From Cladocopium goreaui (Eukaryota > Sar > Dinophyceae > Suessiales > Symbiodiniaceae), in contig CAMXCT020002678.1 of NCBI GenBank assembly GCA_947184155.2, forward strand, positions 1 through 64,000: 64,000 bases of DNA. Reading direction: 5' to 3'. A program made the position numbers and the translations under genes. Shown here piece by piece: positions 31,201 to 41,659 of the stretch (the stretch's first letter is position 1; each line of letters starts with the position of its first letter). The notes below the pieces were generated by a model. That model had not been told where the DNA came from. It saw only the letters and a program-made list of their open reading frames with translations, and did not search any database.

Positions 31201-31560
31201 TTGACAAGGATAAAAGTTCATTGACTTCAGGGAGCTCTGATGCTGCATATTCATGCATATTCTGCATTATGCGCAGGTGCCTTCGCCAAACCTCCACGGT
31301 CCAAGCTAGACTCCAACTGCAGACGCAGCACTGCCTGCGAAAGCTGAGGTGCTTAGCAATACGCAGTTCCACCATGTTCGATCATGAGAATCATCAGGCA
31401 ATCATCAGGCATCAGGCCTTCTCATCATCAGCCATCTCTGGCTCAACAAATACTTCGTCCAATGCCCTCTGGAGGCTTCCATCTTCGGCTGCGGAAGCAA
31501 GTAGCTCTGCCAGCCTCAACTTTAGCCGCTTGAGTTCCAAAAGTGTTTGCAACTAGAGGC
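28226..31560 (-). CDS. DGSL-repeat protein (partial gene, exons 28226-29432, ~31265-31345 and ~31410-31560)
   Basis: The large exon holds nine copies of a motif of about 25 residues of the form LR.K.A..LE.A..DGSLEAAL, for example LRCKVACRLESALNDGSL and LRHEVAKRLENACEDGTL, separated by 5-40 variable residues. Two upstream exons add LRLAELLASAAEDGSLQRAL and a weaker LRLQLESSLDRGGLAKA. The repeats are amphipathic helices and the segments between them are Ser/Thr/Gln-rich. I do not recognise the family. The exon start at 29432 follows a CAAG acceptor; its end is near a GT at about 28226. No signal peptide or membrane segment is seen. The gene's first and last exons are not resolved. Confidence 0.6.
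29440..30119. other. intron or spacer, nothing recognised
   Basis: No convincing exon or repeat was found between the DGSL exon and the repeat array at 30120. Confidence 0.4.
30120..30600. repeat. tandem array of cgtagcatcatctga-type units
   Basis: About eight imperfect copies of a unit built from tagcatcatctga, a variable part and gcaagtacaagagaa. A longer unit of about 240 bp, ending in attgcacccccc and a CA/CC-rich run, occurs twice (ends near 30350 and 30590), so the array has a higher-order period. It lies in an intron between DGSL exons. Confidence 0.8.
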
Positions 31561-32146
31561 AAAGACAGTACGCTGAAAAATGAGTAAATACATGGAAGTA
31601 TCGCACCAAAGGTGTGTCAGGTGGAGCATACATGTATGGGAGAGCCAAAACTTTAGGGCTTTTTGTCGTTGAAGTCACAGAAATACGATGCAATCATTGA
31701 AAGCCAGTCGCATCAGCCGCAGCTTCCAAGAGTCTCCCTGAGCTTCTTGCCTGGCACGTTGCATCTTTTTTGTATCTTTATATATCTATTTGTTTTTTAA
31801 GAAGGAAGGATGTGCAGTTTTGCTTCTCGGCCTGCTGCCCTCGGCCTGAAATGCACATTTCCAAGAAATGACGGCCACAGAAAGCCGCCATATGAATTAC
31901 TCATAATTACTCGAAGTCTGCTGCCTTGCTTTGACCTCTGCCCTCTTCGGCCTGTCACACAAGAGAAATCAGCATTTATATCATTAATCAGCCTACGAAA
32001 GATGTCCGTCCTAACAGCCCCCTCCCAATTTTTCCTCAGGTCTTGGCTAATTTTCGTTCAGACCTTCCTCTCTGCAGCGCCTGTCTCTGCAAGGACGTGA
32101 ACGTATGCTCTAGTCAAACTTGTCAGCCACAAATCTCTCCAGCCAC

Positions 32147-33695
32147 GGCACCTGAATTTTTACTGCAGCCTTCTCCTGTTGAAGTATGGCAGCAGCCTGC
32201 ACAAAAGAAACACTTTGCTGAACTTTTGGACCTGGAACTGTTCAGCAGAGACTGAAGGTAGTAGGCATTTACTCTATGCGAAGCTCAGGTCTGAACATCC
32301 TCCAGGCTGCTCATTTCTGATGCAATCTGAGATTGATCGGACACAATTCTTGCCACTGAAAGAATTGCTAATGCAATATACACGATGGGAATAATTATGT
32401 GAAACATGTCTCCTGTTTCAATGAATTGCTATGCATGACTGCCAAGAAGCCATCAAAGCACCAGCCAATCGCTGCATTGTGTCCAGAGGCGCCTGTGGTG
32501 CTCGTTCTGCTAACATCAGATGTTCTGCTGTCAACTGAGACTGCGGCAATATCCACAGGCGGTCCACAGGATGTGTCCACCTGGATGTCGAAATATGTTT
32601 GACATGTTAAAACTTGAAACGGTTTGGTTACTATGACATAGTCTGACTGGTTCCTAGTGTCTGATGCCGAGTTACTGCCGAGGAAAAGATGTCTCGCAAG
32701 GTGCTTCCTGCAGCCCGATAAGCTCTCCCACATGGAAAGTCAGGTCTCAACATCTGCATCTTCCTGACCTGCTGCATCCCAACTGGCAGTCTCTGGATCC
32801 ACAGGTGTCAAATCACCCCTTGGTGGCGGTCCACGTGCCAAGGCCTGCCGAGCAAATGCACCGAGCAAATGCAATTTCACTGCTGTAATAGGCTCTAAGT
32901 GTACTTGTAGCTGGAGGCCTTTACATGGTCTTTAATTCCACGGCCTTTTACCAGTTCAATCGTGCTTCTCATTCCCCATGCAAACAGTTCAGCTGCCTCT
33001 GCAACAGGAATTCCCTGCTCCATCAAGCGTTCAGTGCGCACGAGCTGTGCAATGCCCTCAACCAACTGATTGACAGTCTCCTACCGAGTCAGCCAGTGAT
33101 GCCAGTGATGCCAGTGATGCCAGGGTCAGTGGAAGTCCCACCATCAAAAAACGTCATGTCCCTCTCCCATGCAGCACCGCTCTGTTGCTGTGATCGCGGG
33201 TTGCGAAATTTCAGGTGGGAAAGCGAAGCGCATGTATATATCCTCTTCAGAGATCATCAACTTGTCTCGGTTGGATACCTAGCAGCGACATCCAGTATCA
33301 CCCGGCAGCAAGGTGTGGATAAATCAAACACGAATCAGGATCAGGATGTATTAAATCCATTGAAGCGTGAATGCAAATGATAACTGTGTTGGGTGATACC
33401 ATGCACCTCCACCAAATCCGCCATTCGGTCGCCAGACCTTAGCCAGCCGCTCTTTGGTCATGCCAACTAATATCAACTAATGCCCAAACATGCCTGCACG
33501 TTCCCCTCCTAGCTCAGGAATCTGGTCCTCTTACACCTCCCACATACAGATTCGAAAACCCACAATGACACGCGCACACGCACACAATTACTCAAAAATC
33601 GGCCACAATCAGCCAAATAGCTCGCTGATGGCACCCTTCTCCACCAAATTGCGAGCAGCACACCACTCGTGCAGCTCCGCCTCGGACTCCAGACT
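32147..33695 (-). CDS. candidate exons of an unrecognised gene, one IQ-like
   Basis: Minus-strand segments with coding character and usable splice sites: near 33695-33613 LESEAELHEWCAARNLVE followed by KGAISELFG; near 33170 ERDMTFFDGGTSTD; near 33075-32950 VEGIAQLVRTERLMEQG, then IPVAEAAELFAWGMRSTIEL; near 32815-32735 VDPETASWDAAGQEDADVE; near 32500 APLDTMQRLAGALMASWQ; and 32199-32147 AAAILQQEKAAVKIQ, which is IQ-motif-like. They may belong to the same transcription unit as the DGSL exons below. Function unknown. Confidence 0.4.
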
Positions 33696-33699
33696 GTGG

Positions 33700-34514
33700 A
33701 TATGGCAAGTATTGTAAAGCTATGCGAATGCCATATGCTCTATATAGATGTATCCACAATTATCCACACATATACAACGTTCCCTCCGATCTGCCTTGCA
33801 GTGCTTGAGCAGTGGAATCTTCACAAGCACACTGACCTGAAGCAGCGCTAGAAATTCTACGGAGCTTCTGTAGAAGATTCCGGGAGATGTTTCACTCTTT
33901 GCTTCATACGATTCATATGCTTCGCTGTGCTTCATTAAGGCGTCATTCTGCTTCATGAACATGGTGTCAGGGCCTCCCTCACGACTGTCGGTGACTTTTT
34001 TCAGCTAACAATTTCGGCTGAAAGCTTGCTGGCTGTCCAGGCCCGTGCATTTCATGCAAGGCCGCCCGGCATGAAAGCCCATTCAAAGGAAAATGGGGCC
34101 AATGCGGGGTTGGGGGCTTAGCCGCCTGCGTGCATTATGCACACATTCAAAAGCAAGCACTGAAAGCATCTAACACCCCCCCGTCTGATGATAATGGCAG
34201 TAAGCCCATCTTTGCACTCTGATCACTCTGTGGTTTTGATGTGTACGTTATATTATATATATATAGATAGATTACATATATAATGTCTTTATGCACACTC
34301 GTGTTGATGTGCCTGATTGTGCCTGCAAGGGTGCGAGGGTAGTCGCAGGGAACTGAGAGGTTTCCTTTCAATTAAAGGATTCACTCAGTTCCTCTGCACC
34401 TCTTACACCATCATGCAATCACTCTAGGGAAAATACGATGACAGGCAGATGAATCATTGGCATGGCAGATGCTTGCCAACCTAACTTGTTGACAATGCAT
34501 CCTTCATGCGGCAT
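33700..34514. other. intergenic stretch after ATG8, nothing recognised
   Basis: This is the region downstream of the ATG8 stop and upstream of the next candidate exon. It holds a short AT microsatellite near 34250 and no convincing coding segment. Confidence 0.4.
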
Positions 34515-35993
34515 TCAACCCAAAGTCTGCTCAGCACTGTACTTGACCCACAGGAATCCGTCTTCGCGGCAATGCTGTTCATACCTGTCAAGTTATGTCA
34601 AATTCATGAGGCCCGAAGCTGCAAAAGGCAAAACCCGTGCAGGTCATGACCTGTAGAGTCCCCAGTCTAAATCCAAGCAGCAATTCTGCCATTCGAGCGC
34701 TGCATCTCCTTGGAAACACAGTCACAATATATCACAACACCCTGGAAGACTGGAGTTTCTAGAAGCTGTTTCCTTTCCGTGAATTTTGAAGCTCACTTCA
34801 CTATGACAAGGGGGCCCTCAAGGGGGGTGATTTGATCAATGGTGGCAAGTCGCGGCGCAACTCCATTCATAAAAATGTAGATAGTCTGCTCCGGAAGGCG
34901 TCCTTTGGTCAAACATGGAAAGGAAAAAACAAAAGCCAAATGGTCGATACGGTCGATAACATGCAAATTTCGCAAACACATCCATTGTTATCGACCATCC
35001 ACTGCCACCTGGACCATCTTCTGGAGTTGCTTTCTTAATTTCTTTCTGCACCTCAGCGTCTGACGGTCCTTTGGGACTCCCTCGTGGGCTCAAATTTCAA
35101 GCGGTGGCTGAAATCCACCAAGTGCAGCACCAAATACTTAAACTCACCAGCGCTCATCTCACCAGGAACTGCAAATTTGTTCCTTGGAATCAGGGCAGGA
35201 AATGTCTGGAATGGCAAAAATGCAGTTCTCTTAAACTGGGTTTTTGCACAGATGGGCTGCTCGGTTTCCAAATGCCGCCATGGGTCTTTACAAGCTGCGG
35301 CAGCTGAGAGTATGCAGATCTTTCGCCTGAGGAAATTTGAAGCTCAAGCCCTCGTGTCTATCAGAGTCGTTCATGTTTGTGTGCGACATCAACTGACAGT
35401 GACCAGAGTTGGGCCGATGCTACTGCTGATGATATTTGGGGCTGGACTGTGGGCGACAAAGAAATCAACAAAGTATAAAAATATGTTTAGTGCAATTTGA
35501 CGATGTTCACGTGGATGGCACACATGAGGCATGCAGAAGAAACACCAGAGGCGCTCGTGTCACTGCTTGGTCTATGATGTCCTGTGCCACAACCTACCTT
35601 AAGGGATAGAGATCTTTAAGGACCTAAGGACCTAAGGTTAAAGTCCTTCTAGCCTGCGCCAACCTCTGACCGTCCCCTTGCCCATCACCAAGAACCGAGG
35701 GCAAGGCAAAGGATGGGGATCCGATCCTGAGGGAATCCATGGAAGCTTAAAATGTCAGCACCTGCTCTGACCCACCAAGGGCCAGAGACAAACCCAAAAC
35801 AGTAGATTGAAAAAAGTAATATTTGAATTTGAATACGGTCGATTCATTTGATGCCCGAGAAACATTTTGAAAAAAACTGTCGGAGTCAATACATTAAATC
35901 CGCTCTTTGCTTCGACTGCTGTTTGCTTTGACCGATGCGGACACGTTTCTGGGTGCTTCTCGCGGATCCGCTTGGCTTCCTCGGGCCCAACAC
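34515..35993 (-). CDS. ATG8: ATG8 ubiquitin-like autophagy protein (first exon missing)
   Basis: Exons: 35945-35993 (EEAKRIREKHPET), 35708-35726 (DRIPIL, 19 nt), 35287-35326 (ERSAYSQLPQLV), 35119-35182 (NKFAVPGEMSAGEFKYL), 35015-35051 (VQKEIKKATPED), ~34830-34902 (LPEQTIYIFMNGVAP) and 34515-34584 (YEQHCREDGFLWVKYSAE, then QTLG and stop). The order and spacing follow ATG8/LC3/GABARAP through the ubiquitin fold. The protein ends directly in Gly, so no ATG4 cleavage would be needed before lipidation. It would be conjugated to phosphatidylethanolamine on autophagosomes, or on the plastid as in related alveolates. About 11 extra residues (VQKEIKKATPED exon) lie between the fold's central helix region and the following strand. 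The GA donor at 35286 and GC donor at 35707 are fixed by the reading frame. The N-terminal exon was not found. Confidence 0.9.
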
Positions 35994-36189
35994 CTTAAAA
36001 TCTCGGCAGCTGCCGAAAATGCCAGCAGTTTGCGCATCCCGTGGGCGATGAAGGGGTCAAAAATTATATCAAAAAAAACATATATAGGCAGTATAGGTAG
36101 TAAAAGGTATTAAAAGGTACAGTAGTATGGATAGTATAGGTAGTATAAGTCTGTGTGCATATGTAATGACATGCAATCACATGTGTACA

Positions 36190-37240
36190 TGTGTGTGTGT
36201 GGGGTGTGCAGGCGAAGCACCAGGGGGTCCACGGTAGCCAGCGTTGCACCCGGACAATTGTTGAAATCCAGCACGGATTGGAGCTGGGACCGATTGTGAC
36301 TCCGACAGCTTTCTGCAACCTGCAAATGGAGGCTGAAGGAGTGAAGGACAGTCTGCGGTGCAAAATGGGGAGTTCAGGTCATTCAGGAATACCATGGAAT
36401 ACCGAAAAACAAGGCACCTTTGTCAAAGACTGCACCGGCTTTCTCTACACCTTTGTCCATGACTCGGACTCCTTCGTCACAGGCACGGTCGGAAACCTGC
36501 CACAGCAACATAGCAGCAGTATTATACAGTATGCAGAAGTGACCCCAAGCAACCAGAAAACATGAGAAAACCCTCCCCAAAGCGCAACTGAAAAACGGAA
36601 AGCTATGAGACGGGAAGAGATCCAAAGAGGGATCACTGCAAACTCTAGACTCACAGTGCTGATTGCTGATGCAACCCCACTCCTTCAGGTACAGGGAACC
36701 GGCTTTCCTGGCTACAGCTCCAGAAAAGTCCTCACAAATCTGTGAATTGGTGGGTGGCACAGCCGCACGCTTGAATGCACCAATGCACATTGTTGGTAAA
36801 CCGGTGGCTACTGCAGTGCTGAGATGCTTGCTCAAAGTGAGTTTGCCATGTTCGAAGTTAGTGCGGCTTTGTGTGGGAGTTTGTCAGGAACCGTCAACGA
36901 GTCAAGGATTTCGAAAGACGGTCAAGGACCGTCAAGGGGGATGGGAGGGAAAATCGTGTGTCAAAGTCGCTTGCTAATTGCGACCTATCCTGGTGAACTG
37001 TTTATATAGTCAAATGTGGCAGAATGAAGTCGCCCATCTGCATAAATTGTAACAGGATTTGCAGCACCGCGTCGGCTGTTCCGAGACAAAGGTCATTCTC
37101 TTCCTGTCTCAACTCAAATCTAGTCCTCACGAGTAGAGGCATACAGCGCGGCTGCCCCAAGTACAGCACCAGAGACTGGGCCGGCCAGAAGCATGCCTGG
37201 TGGCTCTTTGATGTCTATCCGCAACCAGGATCCCCATAGT
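36190..37240 (-). CDS. unrecognised multi-exon gene with a short hydrophobic segment
   Basis: Coding-like minus-strand segments: near 37210-37130 PPGMLLAGPVSGAVLGAAA followed by LYASTRED; 36835-36710 SKHLSTAVATGLPTMC, IGAFKRAAVPP; 36505-36425 ACDEGVRVMDKGVEKAG, AVFDKG; and near 36315-36195 AESCRSHNRSQLQSVLDF. The first gives one glycine/alanine-rich hydrophobic stretch of about 18 residues, a possible membrane helix. The third resembles short amphipathic K/E/G repeats. I do not recognise the family and the exon limits are approximate. Confidence 0.45.
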
Positions 37241-37744
37241 AATGTGCCCTCAATCTCAGAACCTCTGCGCCACCAACATTCCATTTACCCCACAAGATGG
37301 CGCGTACAGTGTACAGCTACAATATCTTCATTTTATCCCCAACAGTGTAAGGAATCAAGACGACAAGAAGAAGTCAGCTGTATCCACCAACAGGACAAAT
37401 ATATATATATACATACATGTGTGTGTGTGATGGCAAAGTGCCATTGCGCAAGCCCAACAAGTTCGTGGCATATTAATATATAATCATATGTATGTATATA
37501 CTCTGTGTGTGTGATTGTGTGTATGTGTGCATATGCAAACATATTCAAACTTATTTCGGCTCGGACTCTGCAGGTATGAACTAGACGACGGGTGGCCCGA
37601 GAGCGTAGAGGAGCAGAGTCTTCTGTTGTTAGTATGGAGACACTATATTACAAGATAATATGATAAAGATGTATTATAGGCAGACGAGAAGAGTAGTATC
37701 AAGACAATATATGACTAGTACAAAACAATAGTTTGCATCGTATT

Positions 37745-39088
37745 TTTGTAAAGTTTTTCATACACAGAACTTTTTACAGACAGACTGACAGACGCTTTTG
37801 CACACAGAGACTTTTACACACAGACGCTTTTACACACAGACGATTTTGCATACAGAGACTTTTACACCCAAACACTTTTACACACAGAGACTTTTACATA
37901 CACAGACGCTTTTACACACAGAAGCTTTTACACACAGACGCTTTTACACACAGACGCTTTTACACACAGACGCTTTTACACACAGACGCTTTTACACACA
38001 GCCGCTTTTACACACAGCCGCTTTTACACACAGCCGCTTTTACACACAGACGCTTTTACACACAGACGCTTTTACACACAGACGATTTTACACAAAGACG
38101 CTTTTACTCACAAACGCTTTTACACACAGACCCTTTTACACACAGACACTTTTACACACAGACACTTTTACACAAAGAAGCTGTTACACACAGACGCTTT
38201 TACACACAGACGCTTTTACACACAGACGCTTTTTACACACAGGCTCTTTTACACACAGACGCTTTTACACACAGAGACTTTTACACACAGACGCTTTTAC
38301 ACACAAGCGCTTTTACACACAGACGCTTTTACACACAGACGCTTTTACACACAGACGCTTTTACACACAGACGCTTTTACACAGATGCTTTTACGCACAG
38401 ACGCTTTGACACACAGATGCTTTTACACACAGACGCTTTGACACACAGACGCTTTTACACACAGAGGCTTTTACACACAGAAGCTTTTACACACAGACGC
38501 TTTGACACACAGACGCTTTTACACACAGAAGCTTTTACACACAGACGCTTTTACACACAGACGCTTTTACACACAGACGCTGTTACACACAGACGCTTTG
38601 ACGCACAGAGGCTTTGACGCACAGAGGCTTTTACACACAGAAGCTTTTACACACAGACGCTTTTACACACAGACGCTTTTACACACAGACGCTTTTACAC
38701 ACAGACGCTTTGATACACACAGAGCTTTTACACACAGACGCTTTTACACACACACACAGACGCTTTTACACACAGACGCTTTTACACACAGACGCTTTTA
38801 CACACAGACGCTTTTACACACAGACTTTTACACACAGACGCTTTTACACACAGACGCTTTTACACACAGACGCTTTTACACACAGACGCTTTTACACACA
38901 GACGCTTTTACACACAGACGCTTTTACACACAGACGCTTTTACACACAGACACACAGCTTTTACACACAGACACACACAGACGCTTTTACACACAGAGGC
39001 TTTTACACACAGAAGCTTTTACACACAGACGCTTTTACACACAGACGCTTTTGCACACACAGACACACAGACGCTTTTACACACAGAC
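37745..39088. repeat. 16-bp satellite array, unit ttttacacacagacgc
   Basis: About 80 head-to-tail copies of a 16-bp unit with scattered single-base changes (for example gccgc, gaagc, gaggc variants). As 16 is not a multiple of 3 and the unit has no stop in any plus-strand frame, several plus-strand frames stay open across the array and read as a 16-residue repeat (HTDAFTHRRFYTQTLL). This is a by-product of the repeat rather than a protein. Confidence 0.95.
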
Positions 39089-39100
39089 AAGTCCGGCACA

Positions 39101-39307
39101 GGAAAAATCGCAATTTTACCTCAGTTTTTGCCGATCGACCCTCATTTCGTGCGAAAGGGTTGCTCGGGGCAAGTCAAATCGCAATTTTACCTCAGTTTTT
39201 GCCGATCGACCCTCATTTCGTGCGAAAGGGTTGCTCCGGGGCAAGTAAAATCGCAATTTTACCTCAGTTTTTGCCGATCGACCCTCATTTCGTGCGAAAG
39301 GGTTGAC
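39101..39307. repeat. three copies of a 71/72-bp repeat
   Basis: Copies start near 39106, 39177 and 39249 and share tcgcaattttacctcag, gccgatcgaccctcattt and cgtgcgaaagggttg. They abut the 16-bp satellite. Identity between copies is very high, so the duplication is recent. Confidence 0.9.
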
Positions 39308-39369
39308 GTTTCGTGACTCGCCGCCGGCACCACCCTCGGCCTTAAGAGAGAAAGATAAAGAAGGCGAGA

Positions 39370-39976
39370 GAGAGAAAAGGGAGAGAGAAAGGAGAGAAGA
39401 TGTGAAGATGAGAAGATGTGAGAGAAGGTGTGAAGATGAGCAGATGTGAAGATGAGCAGATGTGAAGATGCAGATGTGAGAGAAGATGTGAAGATGAGCA
39501 GATGTGAAGATGAGCAGATGTGAGAGAATGTGAAGATGTGTGAAGATGAGCAGATGTGAGAGAAGATGAGATGAGATGTGAAGATGAGCAGATGTGAGAG
39601 AAGATGTGAAGATGAAGATGTGAAGATGAGCAGATGTGAAGATGAGAGATGTGAGAGAAGATGTGAGCAGATGTGAGATGTGTGAAGATGAGCAGATGTG
39701 AAGATGAGCAGATGTGAGAGAAGATGTGAGAGAAGATGTGAAGATGAGCAGATGTGAAGATGAGCAGATGTGAGAGGAGATGTGAGAGAAGATGTGAGAG
39801 AAGATGTGAAGATGAGCAGATGTGAGAGAAGATGTGAAGATGTGAGAGAAGATGTGAAGCAGATGTGAGAGAAGATGCGAAGATGAGCAGATGTGAAGAT
39901 GAGCAGATGTGAGAGAAGATGTGAGAGAAGATGTGAAGATGAGCAGATGTGAGAGAAGATGAAGATGAGAAGATGT
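39370..39976. repeat. GA-rich minisatellite, gatgtgaagatgagca type
   Basis: Irregular mixture of gatgtgagagaa, gatgtgaa and gatgagca units over about 600 bp. The minus-strand frame through it (Ser/His/Leu-rich) is a repeat by-product. Confidence 0.9.
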
Positions 39977-40494
39977 TTTACAGACCCCCACTATTGGAAG
40001 AACCCTGCGCTCAGACGCTCTCGGGAAAAACAGAAAAAAACAAATGGTCTGTTGGAGATCGTGCTGGCAAGGAACCAGTTGCACCGCCGAGTGTTGCAGC
40101 TGCCCCTTGGATCCTGGTCAGTACCATATGGAGAAAATGTCAAGAAATACTTTATATTGATGTGTTTATAGTTTATATACATATATACATATACAGTATA
40201 TTATATTATATATATATACTATACATAATTAGTTTTTCCGTTTTGGATTTGTTTTTGATCTGCTTTTCTGCCCGTTTTCCTTGCTAGTTGCAGCATTTTG
40301 GAGCTGGAAGCTGCCATTTCAACTGTCTCATTTTCCATCGAATTTGCAACATTCGGGTGGAATTAATAACATTTTGGAGCTGGAAGCTGCTGTTTCAAGG
40401 GTATTTACAGCATTTTTGAGTTCGAACCTCTCATTTTCGATGGAATTTGCAACATTTTGGTGCTCGAACTGTTTATGTAACATGGTAGTTCTCG

Positions 40495-40920
40495 AGTAGG
40501 GTTCATTTAGGGTTGGTTTTAGGGTTAGTTTAGTGTTTTAGAGTTAAGGTTTATGTAGGATTTCTTTAAGGATTGATTTAGGATCTTTTTAGGGTTTGTT
40601 CAGGGTTTATTTAGGGTTTATTTAGGCTTGGTTTGTGGTTGGTTTAGGACATATTTAGTGTTGGTTTAAGGTTTGTTGAGGGTTGGTTTAGGATCTATTT
40701 AGAGTTGGTGCGGGACCTATTGAGGATTGGTTTAAGGTGTGTTTGGCGTTGGTTTAAGATTTCTTTAGGTCTGGTTTAATGTCTATTTAGGGCTTGTGTA
40801 AGGTTTATCTAGGATTACATTCAAAATTATTTAGGGGATGTTTAGGGACTGTTTAGGGACTGTTTAGGGTTTACTTAGAGTTGCTTTAGTGTTTCTTTGG
40901 TTGGTTTGGTTTTTTAGTGG
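40495..40920. repeat. degenerate TTTAGGG (telomere-type) repeat
   Basis: Many tttaggg and tttagggtt words, spaced by ttgg/tta variants (for example gggtttatttagggtttatttagg), run for over 400 bp. TTTAGGG is the telomere unit reported in dinoflagellates and plants. The copies are too degenerate to be an active telomere, so this is an interstitial relic or a convergent simple repeat. Confidence 0.7.
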
Positions 40921-40984
40921 TTGAATTGGGGTTTATTTATCTATATATATTATATGAAATTATATGATGTTTCTTAAGGATTAT

Positions 40985-41325
40985 CTGCAGTATGAGAAAC
41001 AAAGAAAAAAGAGGGAAAAGCAGATAAGCAGAAAAGCAAATAAGCAAAGAAGCAGGGAAAAGCAGAAAGCAAAGAAGCTGGAAAAGCAGAAAAGCAGGGA
41101 AAAGCAGAAAAGCGGAGAGGCTGAGAAGCAGAGATGCGAAGCAGAGAAGCAAAGAACTATAAAAGCAGAGAAGCAGGGAAAAGCAGAATAGCGGAGAGGC
41201 TGAGAAGCAGAGAAGCAAAGAACTATAAATAAAAGCAGAGAAGCAGGGAAAAGCAGAATAGCAAAAAGCAGAGAAGCTGAAAAGCAAAGCAGGGAAACAG
41301 AAATCAACAAAAACAAAACGGAAAA
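40985..41325. repeat. imperfect agcagaaaagcaggga repeat
   Basis: Units of 6-16 bp (agcag, aaagcag, gagaagcag) are repeated over 340 bp, with one longer block duplicated (about 41095-41160 and 41165-41215). Confidence 0.85.
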
Positions 41326-41659
41326 AAAACAACTAATTCCCGAAACAGATAGCCCTCCGTATATATACGTGTAAAATATTGACTGATATACGACTTGAAG
41401 AACAATCCCCATCAAAGCAGTTTCTTGCTATCCCATTCCAGTACATACCAAGCTTTCGGCAAACTTTTCAAATCCTTTCACATCTATCAGCCCCAGAGCG
41501 GATTGGGTATAAAAAACCTTGCAGCGACCATGACAAGTAAAACATGTCACAGTCCTTCTGCTGAGATCTCCGCTTGCTGAAGCCTTAGGGAAACATTGCA
41601 CAATCAGTGCTATAACCCTCAGAATCAGTTCAGGAGACCTCTTCATACAATACATGAGA

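Noticed and set aside
37733-39306. Plus-strand frames of 203-294 codons with a 16-residue repeat
   Set aside because: They are translations of the 16-bp satellite in successive frames and have no flanking coding signal.
39116-40084. Minus-strand frame of 322 codons rich in Ser, His and Leu
   Set aside because: It runs through the GA-rich minisatellite and the 71/72-bp repeats; composition is that of the repeat.
40937-41415. Minus-strand frames of 131 and 144 codons, rich in Phe, Ser and Leu
   Set aside because: They are by-products of the AGCAG-type repeat.
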